A stretch of DNA of 64,000 nucleotides from CAVTUU01 sp045804965 (GTDB lineage: Bacteria; Chloroflexota; Chloroflexia; Thermomicrobiales; UBA6265). The position numbers and the translations under genes were made by a program. The DNA lies in assembly GCA_045804965.1 (NCBI GenBank), contig JBJMMD010000022.1:124001-188000 (forward strand). The letters are read 5' to 3'. The notes beneath the pieces are model-generated. The model was given only the letters and a program-made list of their open reading frames with translations. It was not told the DNA's origin and did no database searches. Positions 7,898 through 16,586 of this stretch are shown here, piece after piece (the stretch's first letter is position 1; each line of letters begins with the position of its first letter).

Positions 7898-8920
7898 ATG
7901 GCGCTTGCACCTAAGTCCGCCGCGTCCGCGGCCTATCGTCGCTTGGACGATCGCCTCAAGTCGGGCGGGGTCGTCGTGCTCGACGGTGGCATCGGTTCCG
8001 AGCTGCAAGAAGTTGGCTACCCCGAAAACGCCGCCGACCGACCGGCCAATTACACGTGGGGTTCAATTGCGCTCCATGATGCACCGGACAAACTCGTCGA
8101 AGTTCATCGGCGCTACGCGGAAGCGGGTGCCGACATTCTCGAAACCCATACCTTTTTTCTGAACCGGATCTATTCCGCGACGCAAGATGGCCGAATTGAC
8201 CTACCCAAAGACGCCTGGCAGGACCTCGCGCTGAAGTCCGTCGCGCTCGTCCGCGAGGGCGCGGCCAAAGCCGGCCGTGATGACATCGCCGTCGCCTTCG
8301 CCTGCCGGACGCAGGACTGGTCGCCTGATCAGTTCGAGGAAGCGCACGACTATGTCGGGTTCTATGAAGCGCTCGACCGCAATTACCTCGTAACCCTGGC
8401 CGGTCTGCTTGCCAACGCGGACGCCGCGCACAAGCCCGATCTCATCCTGATGGAAATCCAGAGTTGGATTCCGGAAAACCTGGAGTTTCCCGATTACCAG
8501 ATCTTCCTCGACACCGGCATCCCACTCTGGGTCTCGTACCGGCGCACGATCGGCGGCACCACCGGCGTCGAAGGAGTACCGATTATCCAGGATGGCGAGC
8601 GGTTCGGCGAAGCTGCGCGCGTGTTCGAGCAGATGGGCATCAGCGCCGTCCTCGTCAACTGCCTGCCGCCCGAGTACATCCGCGGCGTCGCCACTTGGCT
8701 TCGCCAATACACCTCGCTCCCGCTCGGCGCCTATCCCAACGTCGGCAAGTACCTCGACTACGAATGGGACTTCTCCACCAACCCCACCGCTGCTCAATTC
8801 GTCGTCGAAGCCAAACGCTGGATCGACGAAGGGATGCAAATCGTCGGCGGCTGCTGTGGCACCCGCCCCGAGCACATCCGCGGGTTGGCTGAAACGTTCG
8901 GCTCTCTGGCGATTGTGTAG
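7898..8920 (+). CDS. Homocysteine S-methyltransferase family protein
   Basis: 340 residues. An in-frame ATG lies at 7889, but GGAGG at 7884-7888 fits the ATG at 7898 with 9-base spacing. The zinc-site pattern of the family is present: a Cys in LVNCLPPEY near residue 253 and the Cys pair in GGCCGTRPEH near 317. The start VVVLDGGIGSELQEVG is the conserved barrel opening, and ADILETHTFFLN follows. Family members transfer a methyl group from S-methylmethionine, betaine or a corrinoid to homocysteine or similar thiols. The donor cannot be read from sequence. Its stop codon overlaps the GTG start of the DUF4279-like gene. Confidence 0.85.
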   Translation: MALAPKSAASAAYRRLDDRLKSGGVVVLDGGIGSELQEVGYPENAADRPANYTWGSIALHDAPDKLVEVHRRYAEAGADILETHTFFLNRIYSATQDGRIDLPKDAWQDLALKSVALVREGAAKAGRDDIAVAFACRTQDWSPDQFEEAHDYVGFYEALDRNYLVTLAGLLANADAAHKPDLILMEIQSWIPENLEFPDYQIFLDTGIPLWVSYRRTIGGTTGVEGVPIIQDGERFGEAARVFEQMGISAVLVNCLPPEYIRGVATWLRQYTSLPLGAYPNVGKYLDYEWDFSTNPTAAQFVVEAKRWIDEGMQIVGGCCGTRPEHIRGLAETFGSLAIV

Positions 8921-9381
8921 TGGACGAGTATGATCCCACGGCAACGTATATTAGCGCCTGGCTTATGGTGCGGAGCGCGAGATTGACGGCTGCCGAAATC
9001 ACTGAAGCCATTGGCATGGAACCGGACGAGCACTGGACTAAGGGCGAGCGACGAGCTGGAAAGCCACTAACATATCCTCGGCCGAACTCGAGCGGCGTCC
9101 GATTTATTTCCGATCTTCCATCAAGCGCTTCTCCAACTGAACACATCGGGCGACTGCTCAAGAGACTGGAAGGTGTCTCGGACCGCATTGGTCAACTCGC
9201 GCGCAGTTCGGAACCGGAGGGACCGGATACCGCTCCTGATCCGTGGGTGCTGCTACTCCTCTTGCCCATGTTTCGAACAGAGCAGGACCAACTTAGTCTG
9301 AGTTCGGAAGAGGTCTCGATTCTCGCGCGGATGGGTGCAGAAATGGAAGTCGGATACCTTTGGGATTGGGGCGAGGAGTAG
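8920..9381 (+). CDS. DUF4279-like protein, copy 1
   Basis: 153 residues from a GTG that shares its G with the preceding TAG stop. The sequence follows the DUF4279 pattern: TAAEITEAIGMEPDEHWTKG, a central helix (HIGRLLKRLEGVSDRIGQLA) and a C-terminal strand block (ILARMGAEMEVGYLWDW). Members are small cytoplasmic proteins of unknown function. The next gene is a paralogue and a third C-terminal fragment follows, so this is a local tandem array. The family call is by recognition of the motif order and not by a search. Confidence 0.72.
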   Translation: MDEYDPTATYISAWLMVRSARLTAAEITEAIGMEPDEHWTKGERRAGKPLTYPRPNSSGVRFISDLPSSASPTEHIGRLLKRLEGVSDRIGQLARSSEPEGPDTAPDPWVLLLLLPMFRTEQDQLSLSSEEVSILARMGAEMEVGYLWDWGEE

Positions 9382-9385
9382 GTTC

Positions 9386-9880
9386 ATGGATCGTGGCGAC
9401 GATTTGTACTGCAAGAGTGGATTCAGCGTCACCTTTGTTGTTAGCAGCACGCGTTACGGCACGGAAGAGATGATCAGTGCCATCGGCATAACCCCTGATG
9501 AGACGAGGTTAAAGTGCGACCAACCTGAGCCGGATCGGTCACTACGAGAGAACGATCAATCATCTGGCCTGTCTTATCGGTCCAATCTTGCCCCTGAAAC
9601 TCGGTTGGTGCGTCAAGTTGAGCACATTATTCTTCGACTCGAACCAGTTATTGACAAGATTGACCACCTTGCGCACCAATCGCGCGATGACTCTGATTCA
9701 GACAATAAGCCCGAAATCGAGACTTTGCTGAACATCGACGTGTCATCGCGACAGGACAATGACACCGACTATCTCCGAATCCTGCCTCATCAGTTTGCGC
9801 TTCTTGCAAGGATGGGTGCGAAAGTAAAAATCTCGTTTGCTTGGGACGGCTTCCACTACGAACGACCACGCCAAGATTAG
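9386..9880 (+). CDS. DUF4279-like protein, copy 2
   Basis: 164 residues from the ATG at 9386, with GAGGAG 7-8 bases upstream overlapping the end of copy 1. It keeps the family order: GTEEMISAIGITPDETRLKC, a helix (HIILRLEPVIDKIDHLA) and the tail LLARMGAKVKISFAWDG, which aligns with copy 1 and with the fragment after its stop. Codon use is less GC-biased than in the neighbouring housekeeping-type genes. No function is known; the tandem arrangement implies recent duplication or domain shuffling. Confidence 0.7.
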   Translation: MDRGDDLYCKSGFSVTFVVSSTRYGTEEMISAIGITPDETRLKCDQPEPDRSLRENDQSSGLSYRSNLAPETRLVRQVEHIILRLEPVIDKIDHLAHQSRDDSDSDNKPEIETLLNIDVSSRQDNDTDYLRILPHQFALLARMGAKVKISFAWDGFHYERPRQD

Positions 9881-9973
9881 CTCGTTCGACTAATCTCGCG
9901 GATCGGTGCGACCATTGACATCACGTTCGCTTGGGACGAAAGGGCCTGGAAGGTGGGACAGGCAGAAAGCTAG
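9881..9973 (+). pseudogene. Decayed C-terminal fragment of a third DUF4279 copy
   Basis: Directly after the TAG of copy 2, in the same frame, 30 more codons encode LVRLISRIGATIDITFAWDE and end at TAG 9971-9973. This matches the end of copy 2 (LLARMGAKVKISFAWDG) and, more loosely, copy 1. There is no start codon or upstream domain. It is best read as the leftover 3' end of a third tandem copy after recombination. Confidence 0.65.
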
Positions 9974-10100
9974 ACGCGTTTACGGGATTGCCGTAAAGAG
10001 TTCCGACAGTACGGGGTTCTTCTGGCCCTTTGTGACATGCAGGAGCACACTATGTCATCGCTTACGGTCTCTGCCAGATTACTTCAGCACGGGGTCCTCA

Positions 10101-10160
10101 GTCGGATTTATCCGACTTCCGTGGGTGAGCCCGTAATTCATTCCCGGGCGGTCCTGGCAA
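10101..10160. repeat. Family 2 intergenic palindromic repeat, copy 1
   Basis: Contains a short palindrome (GTCGGATTTATCCGAC), then CTTCCGTGGGTGAGC and ATTCATTCCCGGGCG. The same string order recurs at 38195-38254, and part of it at 40646-40670. A further stem (CGCGGGG / CCCCGCG) lies near 10211-10231. The gap 9974-10543 holds no gene that I can support; its right end must carry the promoter of the ABC operon. Confidence 0.65.
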
Positions 10161-10543
10161 CAGCGCTGGTGCCCCTAAGGATGTCGGTCTATTCATCAAA
10201 GTCCATTGGGCCGCGGGGTTTTCAGCCCCGCGCATCCCCGCGAAGCGGCGAAGGCGGGAGCCTTCGCCGACCGAAGCGACCTCGGCACAAGTCTTGCGAC
10301 GCCTCGTCATCGCCATGATGCAGTTCGTCTACACTCGCAAATTGGTCAAGCTACAGTGTCCGGCGTCCTCGTTACGAATCCTTTAGCGTCGCCATCAAGC
10401 GGCGTTAATATTCGTCCGCGCGCGCCGGATTGCGCTTCTGCGCGGATCGACACCACGCGAGGCAACTGTGCCTCAGGGAACCAATGGTCCGGTCTTCCGT
10501 CGTCTCCCTGAATGCGGCGGAAGTTAGTCAAAGGAGTGCGAGG

Positions 10544-11929
10544 ATGCTCCCGTCGAAAGTCTCTCGGAGAACCCTACTCAAACAAACGGCGGCCGCAGGC
10601 GTGGCGACGGTCGGGGTCGCGGCCGGTCTCCGCGGCGCGGCCGCTGCTCCCAAGACCGGTGCAGGACTCTGGATGCCTTATTTCCAGAGCGGGCTCACCG
10701 GCGAGATCAACGTTTCCTATCCCGACGAGCTCGGCAAGAAACCGCCATATGTCGATCAGGCCGCGAAGGCGGTGGAAAGCGCGAACTCGGGCACGACGAT
10801 CAAGGTCGATCTGCAAAAGATCGGGAGCGATGAGTTCTACACCAAGCTGCTCCTCGCGCTCGACGCGGGCAATGCGGCCGATGTCTTCCACGTCGGCGGC
10901 AACTCAATCGGCGAGCTCTCCGAAGCCGGCTACATCGAGCCGCTCGACGACTACCTCGCCAAATGGCCCGACTGGGAGGAGTACTATCCAGAGTCGGTGC
11001 GCGGCGGCGTCAGCTATCAAGGCAAGGTCTGGGCGATTCCATACGGCCTCGACACCCGGTTCCTCTACTTCCGACGGGATGTCTTCAAAGCGGCCGGACT
11101 CGCTGAGGATTGGCAGCCCGCGAACGTTGCCGGCATTCTCGACGCGGCGAAGACGATCAAAGGTTCTGGTAGCAAAGCGATCCCGTATGCCCTCTACGCC
11201 GGGCAAGCTGGGAGCGGTGGCACCGCCGATCACGCCTTCATCCCGCTCGTCTGGGCGTATGGCGGCGACGTGATCGACCAGAATGGCAAATGGGTCGGCA
11301 ATAGTCCCGCCATTGTTAAGGCACTGACCTATTACCAGGAGGCATACCAGACGGACAAGCTGGTGCCGCAAGAGATTCTGACCACGACCAAGCCCTGGAC
11401 GGCGATGCGCGAGAAGCTCGGCAACGGCCAACTCGCGCTGCTGTTCGAGGGCGGTTGGGTCTATGGCGGGTGGTACACCGCCGATAAGGCCGCGACCGAA
11501 ACCAATGTCGGCTACGTGCTCCACCCGACCGAAAATGGCGGCCCGTCCTTCACGATCGGCGGTCCCGGCACCTGCTGGTACATCAACGCCGCCAGCAAGA
11601 ACAAGGACCTCGCGTTCGAGTTCGTCAAGGCGTTCAACACGAAGGACATCGTCGCCAAGCTCAACATCGAAGACCCGCACCCGGTGGCGCGCACTGACTC
11701 CGCTAAGGTGCCCGAGTTCCAGGCGCAGAAGTTCCTGGTCGATTCGACCGAGTCGCTCAAGAAGGCGCGCTTCGTCCCGCCCGATCCGAACACAGCGAAA
11801 TTCCAGATGGCGGTGCAGGCTGCGACCGGCGCGGTCGCCTCCGGCGACAAGAGCCCCGAAGACGCCGCCAAGAGCTACGACCAAGACCTGCGACGCGCTG
11901 TCGGCGACGACAACGTGGTGACGGCATAG
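10544..11929 (+). CDS. ABC transporter substrate-binding protein, carbohydrate family 1 type
   Basis: 461 residues. The ATG at 10544 follows AAGGAG at 7 bases. A Tat signal opens the protein (SRRTLLKQTAAAGVATVG). The remainder is a family 1 solute-binding fold: FYTKLLLALDAGNAADVFHV, GYIEPLDDYLAKWPDWEEYY, KVWAIPYGLDTRFLYFRRDV, then MREKLGNGQLALLFEGGW. It binds a sugar or sugar-phosphate outside the membrane and delivers it to the permease pair encoded downstream. A long perfect hairpin separates it from the permease genes, which usually gives higher binding-protein expression. The substrate is not determinable, although the downstream PHP enzyme hints at a phosphodiester. Confidence 0.9.
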   Translation: MLPSKVSRRTLLKQTAAAGVATVGVAAGLRGAAAAPKTGAGLWMPYFQSGLTGEINVSYPDELGKKPPYVDQAAKAVESANSGTTIKVDLQKIGSDEFYTKLLLALDAGNAADVFHVGGNSIGELSEAGYIEPLDDYLAKWPDWEEYYPESVRGGVSYQGKVWAIPYGLDTRFLYFRRDVFKAAGLAEDWQPANVAGILDAAKTIKGSGSKAIPYALYAGQAGSGGTADHAFIPLVWAYGGDVIDQNGKWVGNSPAIVKALTYYQEAYQTDKLVPQEILTTTKPWTAMREKLGNGQLALLFEGGWVYGGWYTADKAATETNVGYVLHPTENGGPSFTIGGPGTCWYINAASKNKDLAFEFVKAFNTKDIVAKLNIEDPHPVARTDSAKVPEFQAQKFLVDSTESLKKARFVPPDPNTAKFQMAVQAATGAVASGDKSPEDAAKSYDQDLRRAVGDDNVVTA

Positions 11930-11957
11930 GAGTCCCCGCACCCGACCCTTGCGGGCT

Positions 11958-11987
11958 ACCCTCGCCCTGCGTACGCAGGGCGAGGGT
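11958..11987. terminator. 30-nt perfect palindrome after the binding-protein gene
   Basis: Each 15-base arm begins ACCCTCGCCCTGCGT. It sits 28 bases after the stop of the substrate-binding protein gene and 134 bases before the first permease start. There is no U-tract, so partial termination or 3' end protection of the binding-protein mRNA is more likely than full termination. A closely related hairpin (11-base arms) lies after the operon at 16504-16531. Confidence 0.65.
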
Positions 11988-12121
11988 GCGAAGGAAGCGC
12001 GAACCGATAGTACCGCCCCGCTCCCGTGCACGGGCCGGATACCCTTTTTGGGTGGCGGGTAGGGAGTGAGGGGACTCACGGGCTGCGTTGACGACCCCGA
12101 GTCCAGAAGCGAGCAACGACC

Positions 12122-13060
12122 TTGGAGCAAACCGCGCAACCGGTGTCAGTCGGGGCGCAGCGAGTGCGCCATCGCACGAGCGGGTGGCGGCGTAACCGCG
12201 CCTATGTCCTCGGCCTGCTCCCCGCGGCGGCGTTGTTGTCGCTCTTTTTCCTCGCTCCCGCCCTGTGGGCAGTCCGCGCCAGCTTTACGAATCGTGCCCT
12301 TGTCGGCATCGATGCCCGCCACCCGCGATCCGTCGGGCTGGAGAATTACCGGCGGCTGCTCGACGATCCGAACTTCGCCGTCGTCCTCAAGAACTCGATC
12401 GTCTTCGTCCTCGGGTCGGCGCTGGTCGGGCAGTTTCTGCTTGGACTCGCGCTGGCGCTGCTGATCGATCATGGCGAGCATCGCGGCTACCGGATGACGT
12501 CGGTCGCCTATGGCGCGGTCCTGCTGGCGTGGGTGAATCCCACCATCATTGCCGGTTTCCTCTGGGTGGCGATGTTCGATTTCTATTACGGCACACTCAA
12601 TATGCTGCTCGAACTCGTCGGAGTCCATCGCATAAGCTGGCTCGGAACCGCGCCGATGCTTTCGGTCATCGGCGTCAATATCTGGCGCGGCACTGCCTTT
12701 GTCATGATCATCTTCCTGGGCGCCTTGCGGACGATTCCTACTCAGATCTACGAAGCGGCGAGGGTCGACGGGGCTAGCGCGTGGCAACGGTTTTGGGATC
12801 ACACCCTGCCGAATCTCCGTCACGTCGCAACCCTCACGCTGATGTCGATTACGATCTCAACCTTCGGCACGTTCCTCCTGATCGACACCCTCACCAGCGG
12901 CGGACCCGGCATCCAAACCGAAACGATCGCCCTTTTTGCCTATCACACCGCGTTCAAAACCTACGAAATAGGGTACGGCTCGACGATCGCGGTCGTCATG
13001 CTCGCGATCAATCTCCTCTTCGCGTTGGTCTATTTGCGCATGGCGAGGCCAAGAGTATGA
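12122..13060 (+). CDS. ABC transporter permease, MalF/UgpA type
   Basis: 312 residues with six membrane spans (AYVLGLLPAAALLSLFFLAP first). The EAA loop that contacts the ATPase is present as YEAARVDGASAWQRFWDHTL. The start is a TTG at 12122; the reading frame has GTG codons a little further in, so the exact start is uncertain. Its stop overlaps the next ATG (ATGA), coupling it to the second permease. It forms half of the heterodimeric channel of the upstream binding protein's importer. Confidence 0.9.
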   Translation: MEQTAQPVSVGAQRVRHRTSGWRRNRAYVLGLLPAAALLSLFFLAPALWAVRASFTNRALVGIDARHPRSVGLENYRRLLDDPNFAVVLKNSIVFVLGSALVGQFLLGLALALLIDHGEHRGYRMTSVAYGAVLLAWVNPTIIAGFLWVAMFDFYYGTLNMLLELVGVHRISWLGTAPMLSVIGVNIWRGTAFVMIIFLGALRTIPTQIYEAARVDGASAWQRFWDHTLPNLRHVATLTLMSITISTFGTFLLIDTLTSGGPGIQTETIALFAYHTAFKTYEIGYGSTIAVVMLAINLLFALVYLRMARPRV

Positions 13061-13968
13061 GCGTGACCAGCGATGTGATCACCACACCTCAAGTGGCCGT
13101 CGCAAAGCCGGCGACCGCAACCGCCGTGAAGTACAAGCGGCCGAGCTCGCGGTTAGAGTGGGCACTCGTCCACTTCGCTTACGTCATCATCATTCTCTTC
13201 TTCGGCGGACCATTTCTCTGGCTCTTTACCGCCGCCTTCGATGGGCAGGCGAAGGCCTATGTGCGCTGGCCATCGGCCCCGACCTTCGACAACTTCACCT
13301 ACATCTTCCGTGAGTTCAATTTTGCCAGGGCGCTCGCCAACAGCGTCTTTGTCGCGGTCGCGACGATGATCCTTGTCGTCTTCGCCGTTTCGCTTTCCGG
13401 GTATTCGTTGTCGCGGATGACGTTCACCGGCAAGGGTCTGATGATCTACGCGATCCTGGTCCTGCAGACAATGCCGCTCTCGGCAACCATGGTGCCGATC
13501 TATGGTCTCGCCCGCGATCTCAATCTTCGGAACTCGTACCTTGGCCTGATTTTGGTTCACGCCGCGATCGAGCTGCCGTTCCTGACGTGGCTGATGAAAG
13601 GGTTCTTCGATTCGATCCCGCGCTACCTTGAAGAGGCCGCCTGGCTTGACGGCCGCTCGAAGCTCCGCGCCTGGTATGAGATCCTGCTGCCGATGGCGCG
13701 GCCGGGCATCGGCGTGGTCGCCGGCTTCGCCTTCCTCAGCGCCTGGGCGGAAGTACTGATGGTGATCATCCTCGTCGATGACCAGAGCAAAATCACGGTG
13801 CCACTGGCCTTCTATCAAACCTATCGCACGTCCGGCGGATACACCGAAGTTCGCTATGAGCTCGTGGCGGCGATGGGTGTGCTCTATGTGCTGCCGGTGC
13901 TCGCGCTCTTCTTCGCGACCCGAAAGCTGATGGTGCGCGGGTTGATGGGTACGACGAGAGGGTTGTAA
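13057..13968 (+). CDS. ABC transporter permease, MalG/UgpE type
   Basis: 303 residues from the ATG at 13057, overlapping the first permease by 4 bases. After a ~45-residue polar N-terminus come six membrane spans (HFAYVIIILFFGGPFLWLFT first) and the EAA loop YLEEAAWLDGRSKLRAWYEI. This is the partner permease of the binding-protein importer. Its TAA overlaps the ATG of the ATPase gene by one base, so the four proteins are made from one coupled message. Confidence 0.92.
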   Translation: MSVTSDVITTPQVAVAKPATATAVKYKRPSSRLEWALVHFAYVIIILFFGGPFLWLFTAAFDGQAKAYVRWPSAPTFDNFTYIFREFNFARALANSVFVAVATMILVVFAVSLSGYSLSRMTFTGKGLMIYAILVLQTMPLSATMVPIYGLARDLNLRNSYLGLILVHAAIELPFLTWLMKGFFDSIPRYLEEAAWLDGRSKLRAWYEILLPMARPGIGVVAGFAFLSAWAEVLMVIILVDDQSKITVPLAFYQTYRTSGGYTEVRYELVAAMGVLYVLPVLALFFATRKLMVRGLMGTTRGL

Positions 13969-15035
13969 TGGCGCGCATCGATTTCGACGCCGTCTCCAAG
14001 CAATTTGCGAAGCAGACCTCGCCCGCGGTCGAAGACCTCAGTCTGACCGCGTTCGACGGCGAGCTGCTGGTCCTGCTCGGTCCGAGCGGCTGCGGCAAGA
14101 CGACCGCATTGCGCATGCTCGCCGGGCTCGAGGAGCCGGACTACGGCGATATCCGCCTCGACGGACAAAGCATCGTCGGACTCGAGCCGAAGGAGCGGGA
14201 CATCGCTCTCGTCTTCCAGCAGTACGCGCTCTATCCCCACCTCTCGGCCCGCGACAATATCCTCTATCCGCTCAAGGTCCAAAAGATCTCGAAATCGGAT
14301 CGTACTGCCCGGGTCGAGCGCGTGGCCGATCTCTTGAGTATCCGTCATTTGCTCGATCGCAAACCCTCGCAGCTCTCCGGCGGCGAGCAACAGCGCGTGG
14401 CGCTCGGCCGCGCAATCGTCCGCCAACCCCGCGCTTTCCTCATGGACGAGCCGCTGAGCAATCTCGACGCCCGTTTGCGTACGCATATGCGAACCGAGAT
14501 CAAAGCGCTCCAACATCAGCTCGGGATCACGACCTTCTTCGTTACGCACGACCAGGCGGAAGCGATGACGCTCGCCGACCGGATTGGGGTGATGAGCGCT
14601 GGCAAATTGCAGCAAATGGGGACGCCCGACGAGGTCTATGATTACCCGGCGAATACTTTTGTCGCCGAGTTCATCGGTAGTCCACCGATGAACGTATTGC
14701 CGACCGAGTGCGTGAACGGCTCATTGGTCGTCGCCGGGAGCTGGCGTATTCCGGCGCCCCCCGCGGCGCGGGCAACCGGCGAGCTCATGGTCGGCTTGCG
14801 CCCGGAAGCGATTGAGCTTTCTCCCCAATCGACCGACAACGCCCAACCGGCGGAGGTGTTTCTGTCCGAGCCGCTTGGGAGCGAGGTCATCGTCAACGTG
14901 AAGCTCGGTGAAACGTTGGTCAAAGTCCGCACCGATCCGACGATTCGTCCCGATCCCGGCGATACCGTCTATCTCAGCGCCGATCCGCGCGGCGTGCGCC
15001 TGTTCGACGCGGCGAACGGCGAGGCAATTCGCTAG
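13968..15035 (+). CDS. ABC transporter ATP-binding protein, MsmK/UgpC/MalK type
   Basis: 355 residues. Walker A is GPSGCGKTT near residue 39, the Q-loop is VFQQYALYPH, the signature is LSGGEQQRVALGRAI and Walker B is AFLMDEPLSNLDA. The switch His is in FVTHDQAEAM. After the ATPase domain a C-terminal OB-like regulatory domain of ~120 residues is present (FIGSPPMNVLPTE, LMVGLRPEAIEL), as in the sugar and glycerol-phosphate importers. It powers the permease pair just upstream. Starts one base inside the previous stop and ends in overlap with the PHP gene. Confidence 0.95.
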   Translation: MARIDFDAVSKQFAKQTSPAVEDLSLTAFDGELLVLLGPSGCGKTTALRMLAGLEEPDYGDIRLDGQSIVGLEPKERDIALVFQQYALYPHLSARDNILYPLKVQKISKSDRTARVERVADLLSIRHLLDRKPSQLSGGEQQRVALGRAIVRQPRAFLMDEPLSNLDARLRTHMRTEIKALQHQLGITTFFVTHDQAEAMTLADRIGVMSAGKLQQMGTPDEVYDYPANTFVAEFIGSPPMNVLPTECVNGSLVVAGSWRIPAPPAARATGELMVGLRPEAIELSPQSTDNAQPAEVFLSEPLGSEVIVNVKLGETLVKVRTDPTIRPDPGDTVYLSADPRGVRLFDAANGEAIR

Positions 15036-16393
15036 TGGCGAACCTCACCTCCGACGCCGACGTGATCCTCTCCGGTCGGTTTCGGCCTGACCAAGAGCGG
15101 CAGTACACGCTCGTCTCGTTCTGGGTGCCGGAAGGAACACAGCAGTTTCATCTCCGCGCGAATTACACACATCGGATCGCCTCCGATCCACTCCTCGCGG
15201 GCGGGAACACGCTCGACATCGGCCTCTTCGACTCCTACCCACTTGAACCGGGCGGCCCCAACTTTCGCGGTTGGAGCGGGAGCGAGTTGCTCGAAATCAC
15301 CATCGGCGAAGACTGGGCGACTCCACCATACCGCTCCGGTCCGCTCCCCGAGGGCGCCTGGTATGCCCTGCTGGGTCCGTACAAAGTCTGTCCGGATGGG
15401 CTCGCGTGGCAGATCGAGCTGTGGTTGAACCCCAATCTGCCACAACCTGAGTCCGAGGCGAAACCGCACACGCCTGTTCGTCCCGAACTCCCGCCCGCAG
15501 CCAGACCCGGTTGGTATCGGGGCGATCTCCATTGTCACACCCGCCATTCCGACGGCGATTCCTGGCCGGTCGAGATCCTCGTCGCGGCCGCCGAGAGCGG
15601 ACTCGATTTCCTCGCCATCACCGATCACAACAGCGCCATTCGCCCGGCCCTGACCGGCGCCGAACCCGAGGGCATCCCGGTCTTGCTCCCCGGCGTCGAG
15701 GTCACGACCTACGCGGGCCATTGGAACGCCTGGGGCGGCGCGGGCAGCTGGTACGACTTCCGCGAGCCGAATGCAGAGGGGATCGCGCGCGCCGCGCTGG
15801 CCGCGCGCGAGGCGAGGGCGTTCATCAGCATCAACCATCCCAAGCCGTTCGGCCCCGCGTGGGCCTGTCCCGAAATCATCGACCAATTCGATGCGATCGA
15901 GATCTGGAACGGCCCCTGGAATCGCTTGAATTCAATCGCCCTCGCCACCTGGGATGAGCGCTTACGCCGGGGCGAGCGCCTCGTCGCCGTCGGCGGCAGC
16001 GACACGCACGTGCTCCACAGCGAAGGTCCGATCCCGTTTCCCAGGGCGCGGCTAGGTCAGCCAACCACCTGGCTGAAGGTCGCCGGCCCCCTCACTCCCG
16101 AATCAATGCTCGCCGCGCTGCGGGCCGGTGACTGCTTCATCACCGCGTCGCCGTCCGGGCCCCAGCTGTATCTCGACCCGGACACGGACGGCGTAGCCGT
16201 GCAGGTCGCCGGTGGTTCATGCTTGGCGCTTTCAGTTTGGAGCGATGCCGGCTGTATCGCCGCCTGCGCTGTGGCGAGCAACGAGTGGACAACGCATCTG
16301 CCATGGCCAGCGGATGCAATGTTCGTCCGCGCCCAACTCGGCGCGGCTAATGGCGACATCGTCGCGGTGTCGAACGCGATTTGGCGGGAGTGA
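15035..16393 (+). CDS. PHP-domain phosphoesterase (CehA/McbA type) in the ABC operon
   Basis: 452 residues from a GTG overlapping the ATPase stop. The N-terminal ~155 residues form a beta-rich region. The PHP metal-binding motifs follow: GDLHCHTRHSDG near residue 162, ITDHN near 196, a Glu in LLPGVEVTTYAGHWN, a His in FISINHPKPFG, and GGSDTHVLHSEG near 325. PHP enzymes hydrolyse phosphate esters using two or three metal ions. No signal peptide is visible, so it probably acts inside on the imported compound. In glycerol-phosphate systems a diesterase follows the ABC genes; here the PHP enzyme may take that role, which is inference. Confidence 0.88.
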   Translation: MANLTSDADVILSGRFRPDQERQYTLVSFWVPEGTQQFHLRANYTHRIASDPLLAGGNTLDIGLFDSYPLEPGGPNFRGWSGSELLEITIGEDWATPPYRSGPLPEGAWYALLGPYKVCPDGLAWQIELWLNPNLPQPESEAKPHTPVRPELPPAARPGWYRGDLHCHTRHSDGDSWPVEILVAAAESGLDFLAITDHNSAIRPALTGAEPEGIPVLLPGVEVTTYAGHWNAWGGAGSWYDFREPNAEGIARAALAAREARAFISINHPKPFGPAWACPEIIDQFDAIEIWNGPWNRLNSIALATWDERLRRGERLVAVGGSDTHVLHSEGPIPFPRARLGQPTTWLKVAGPLTPESMLAALRAGDCFITASPSGPQLYLDPDTDGVAVQVAGGSCLALSVWSDAGCIAACAVASNEWTTHLPWPADAMFVRAQLGAANGDIVAVSNAIWRE

Positions 16394-16503
16394 GGCGCGG
16401 TCCTCTGCCCTGAGACAGTCCCCTCAGACGTGCCCAGAGGGCGCCCACCTTGCGCCGAATGGAGAAGGCACGATGACCAACGCGGCGGCGCCGCGTCGTT
16501 CAG

Positions 16504-16531
16504 ACCCTCGCCCTGCGAATAGGGCGAGGGT
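16504..16531. repeat. Hairpin copy following the ABC-PHP operon
   Basis: Eleven-base perfect arms (ACCCTCGCCCT / AGGGCGAGGGT) around a 6-base loop, closely matching the palindrome at 11958-11987. It lies 110 bases after the PHP gene and 55 bases from the converging small gene, so it may terminate either transcript. Confidence 0.55.
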
Positions 16532-16586
16532 GGCCGGTTAGGGCCGGATGAGGGTTATCGCCGGGTGAGTGCTTCCTCACTGCTTG

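Noticed and set aside
10904..12139. 411-codon minus-strand frame across the binding protein gene
   Set aside because: It is antisense to a protein with a clear signal and fold, and crosses the palindrome after that gene.
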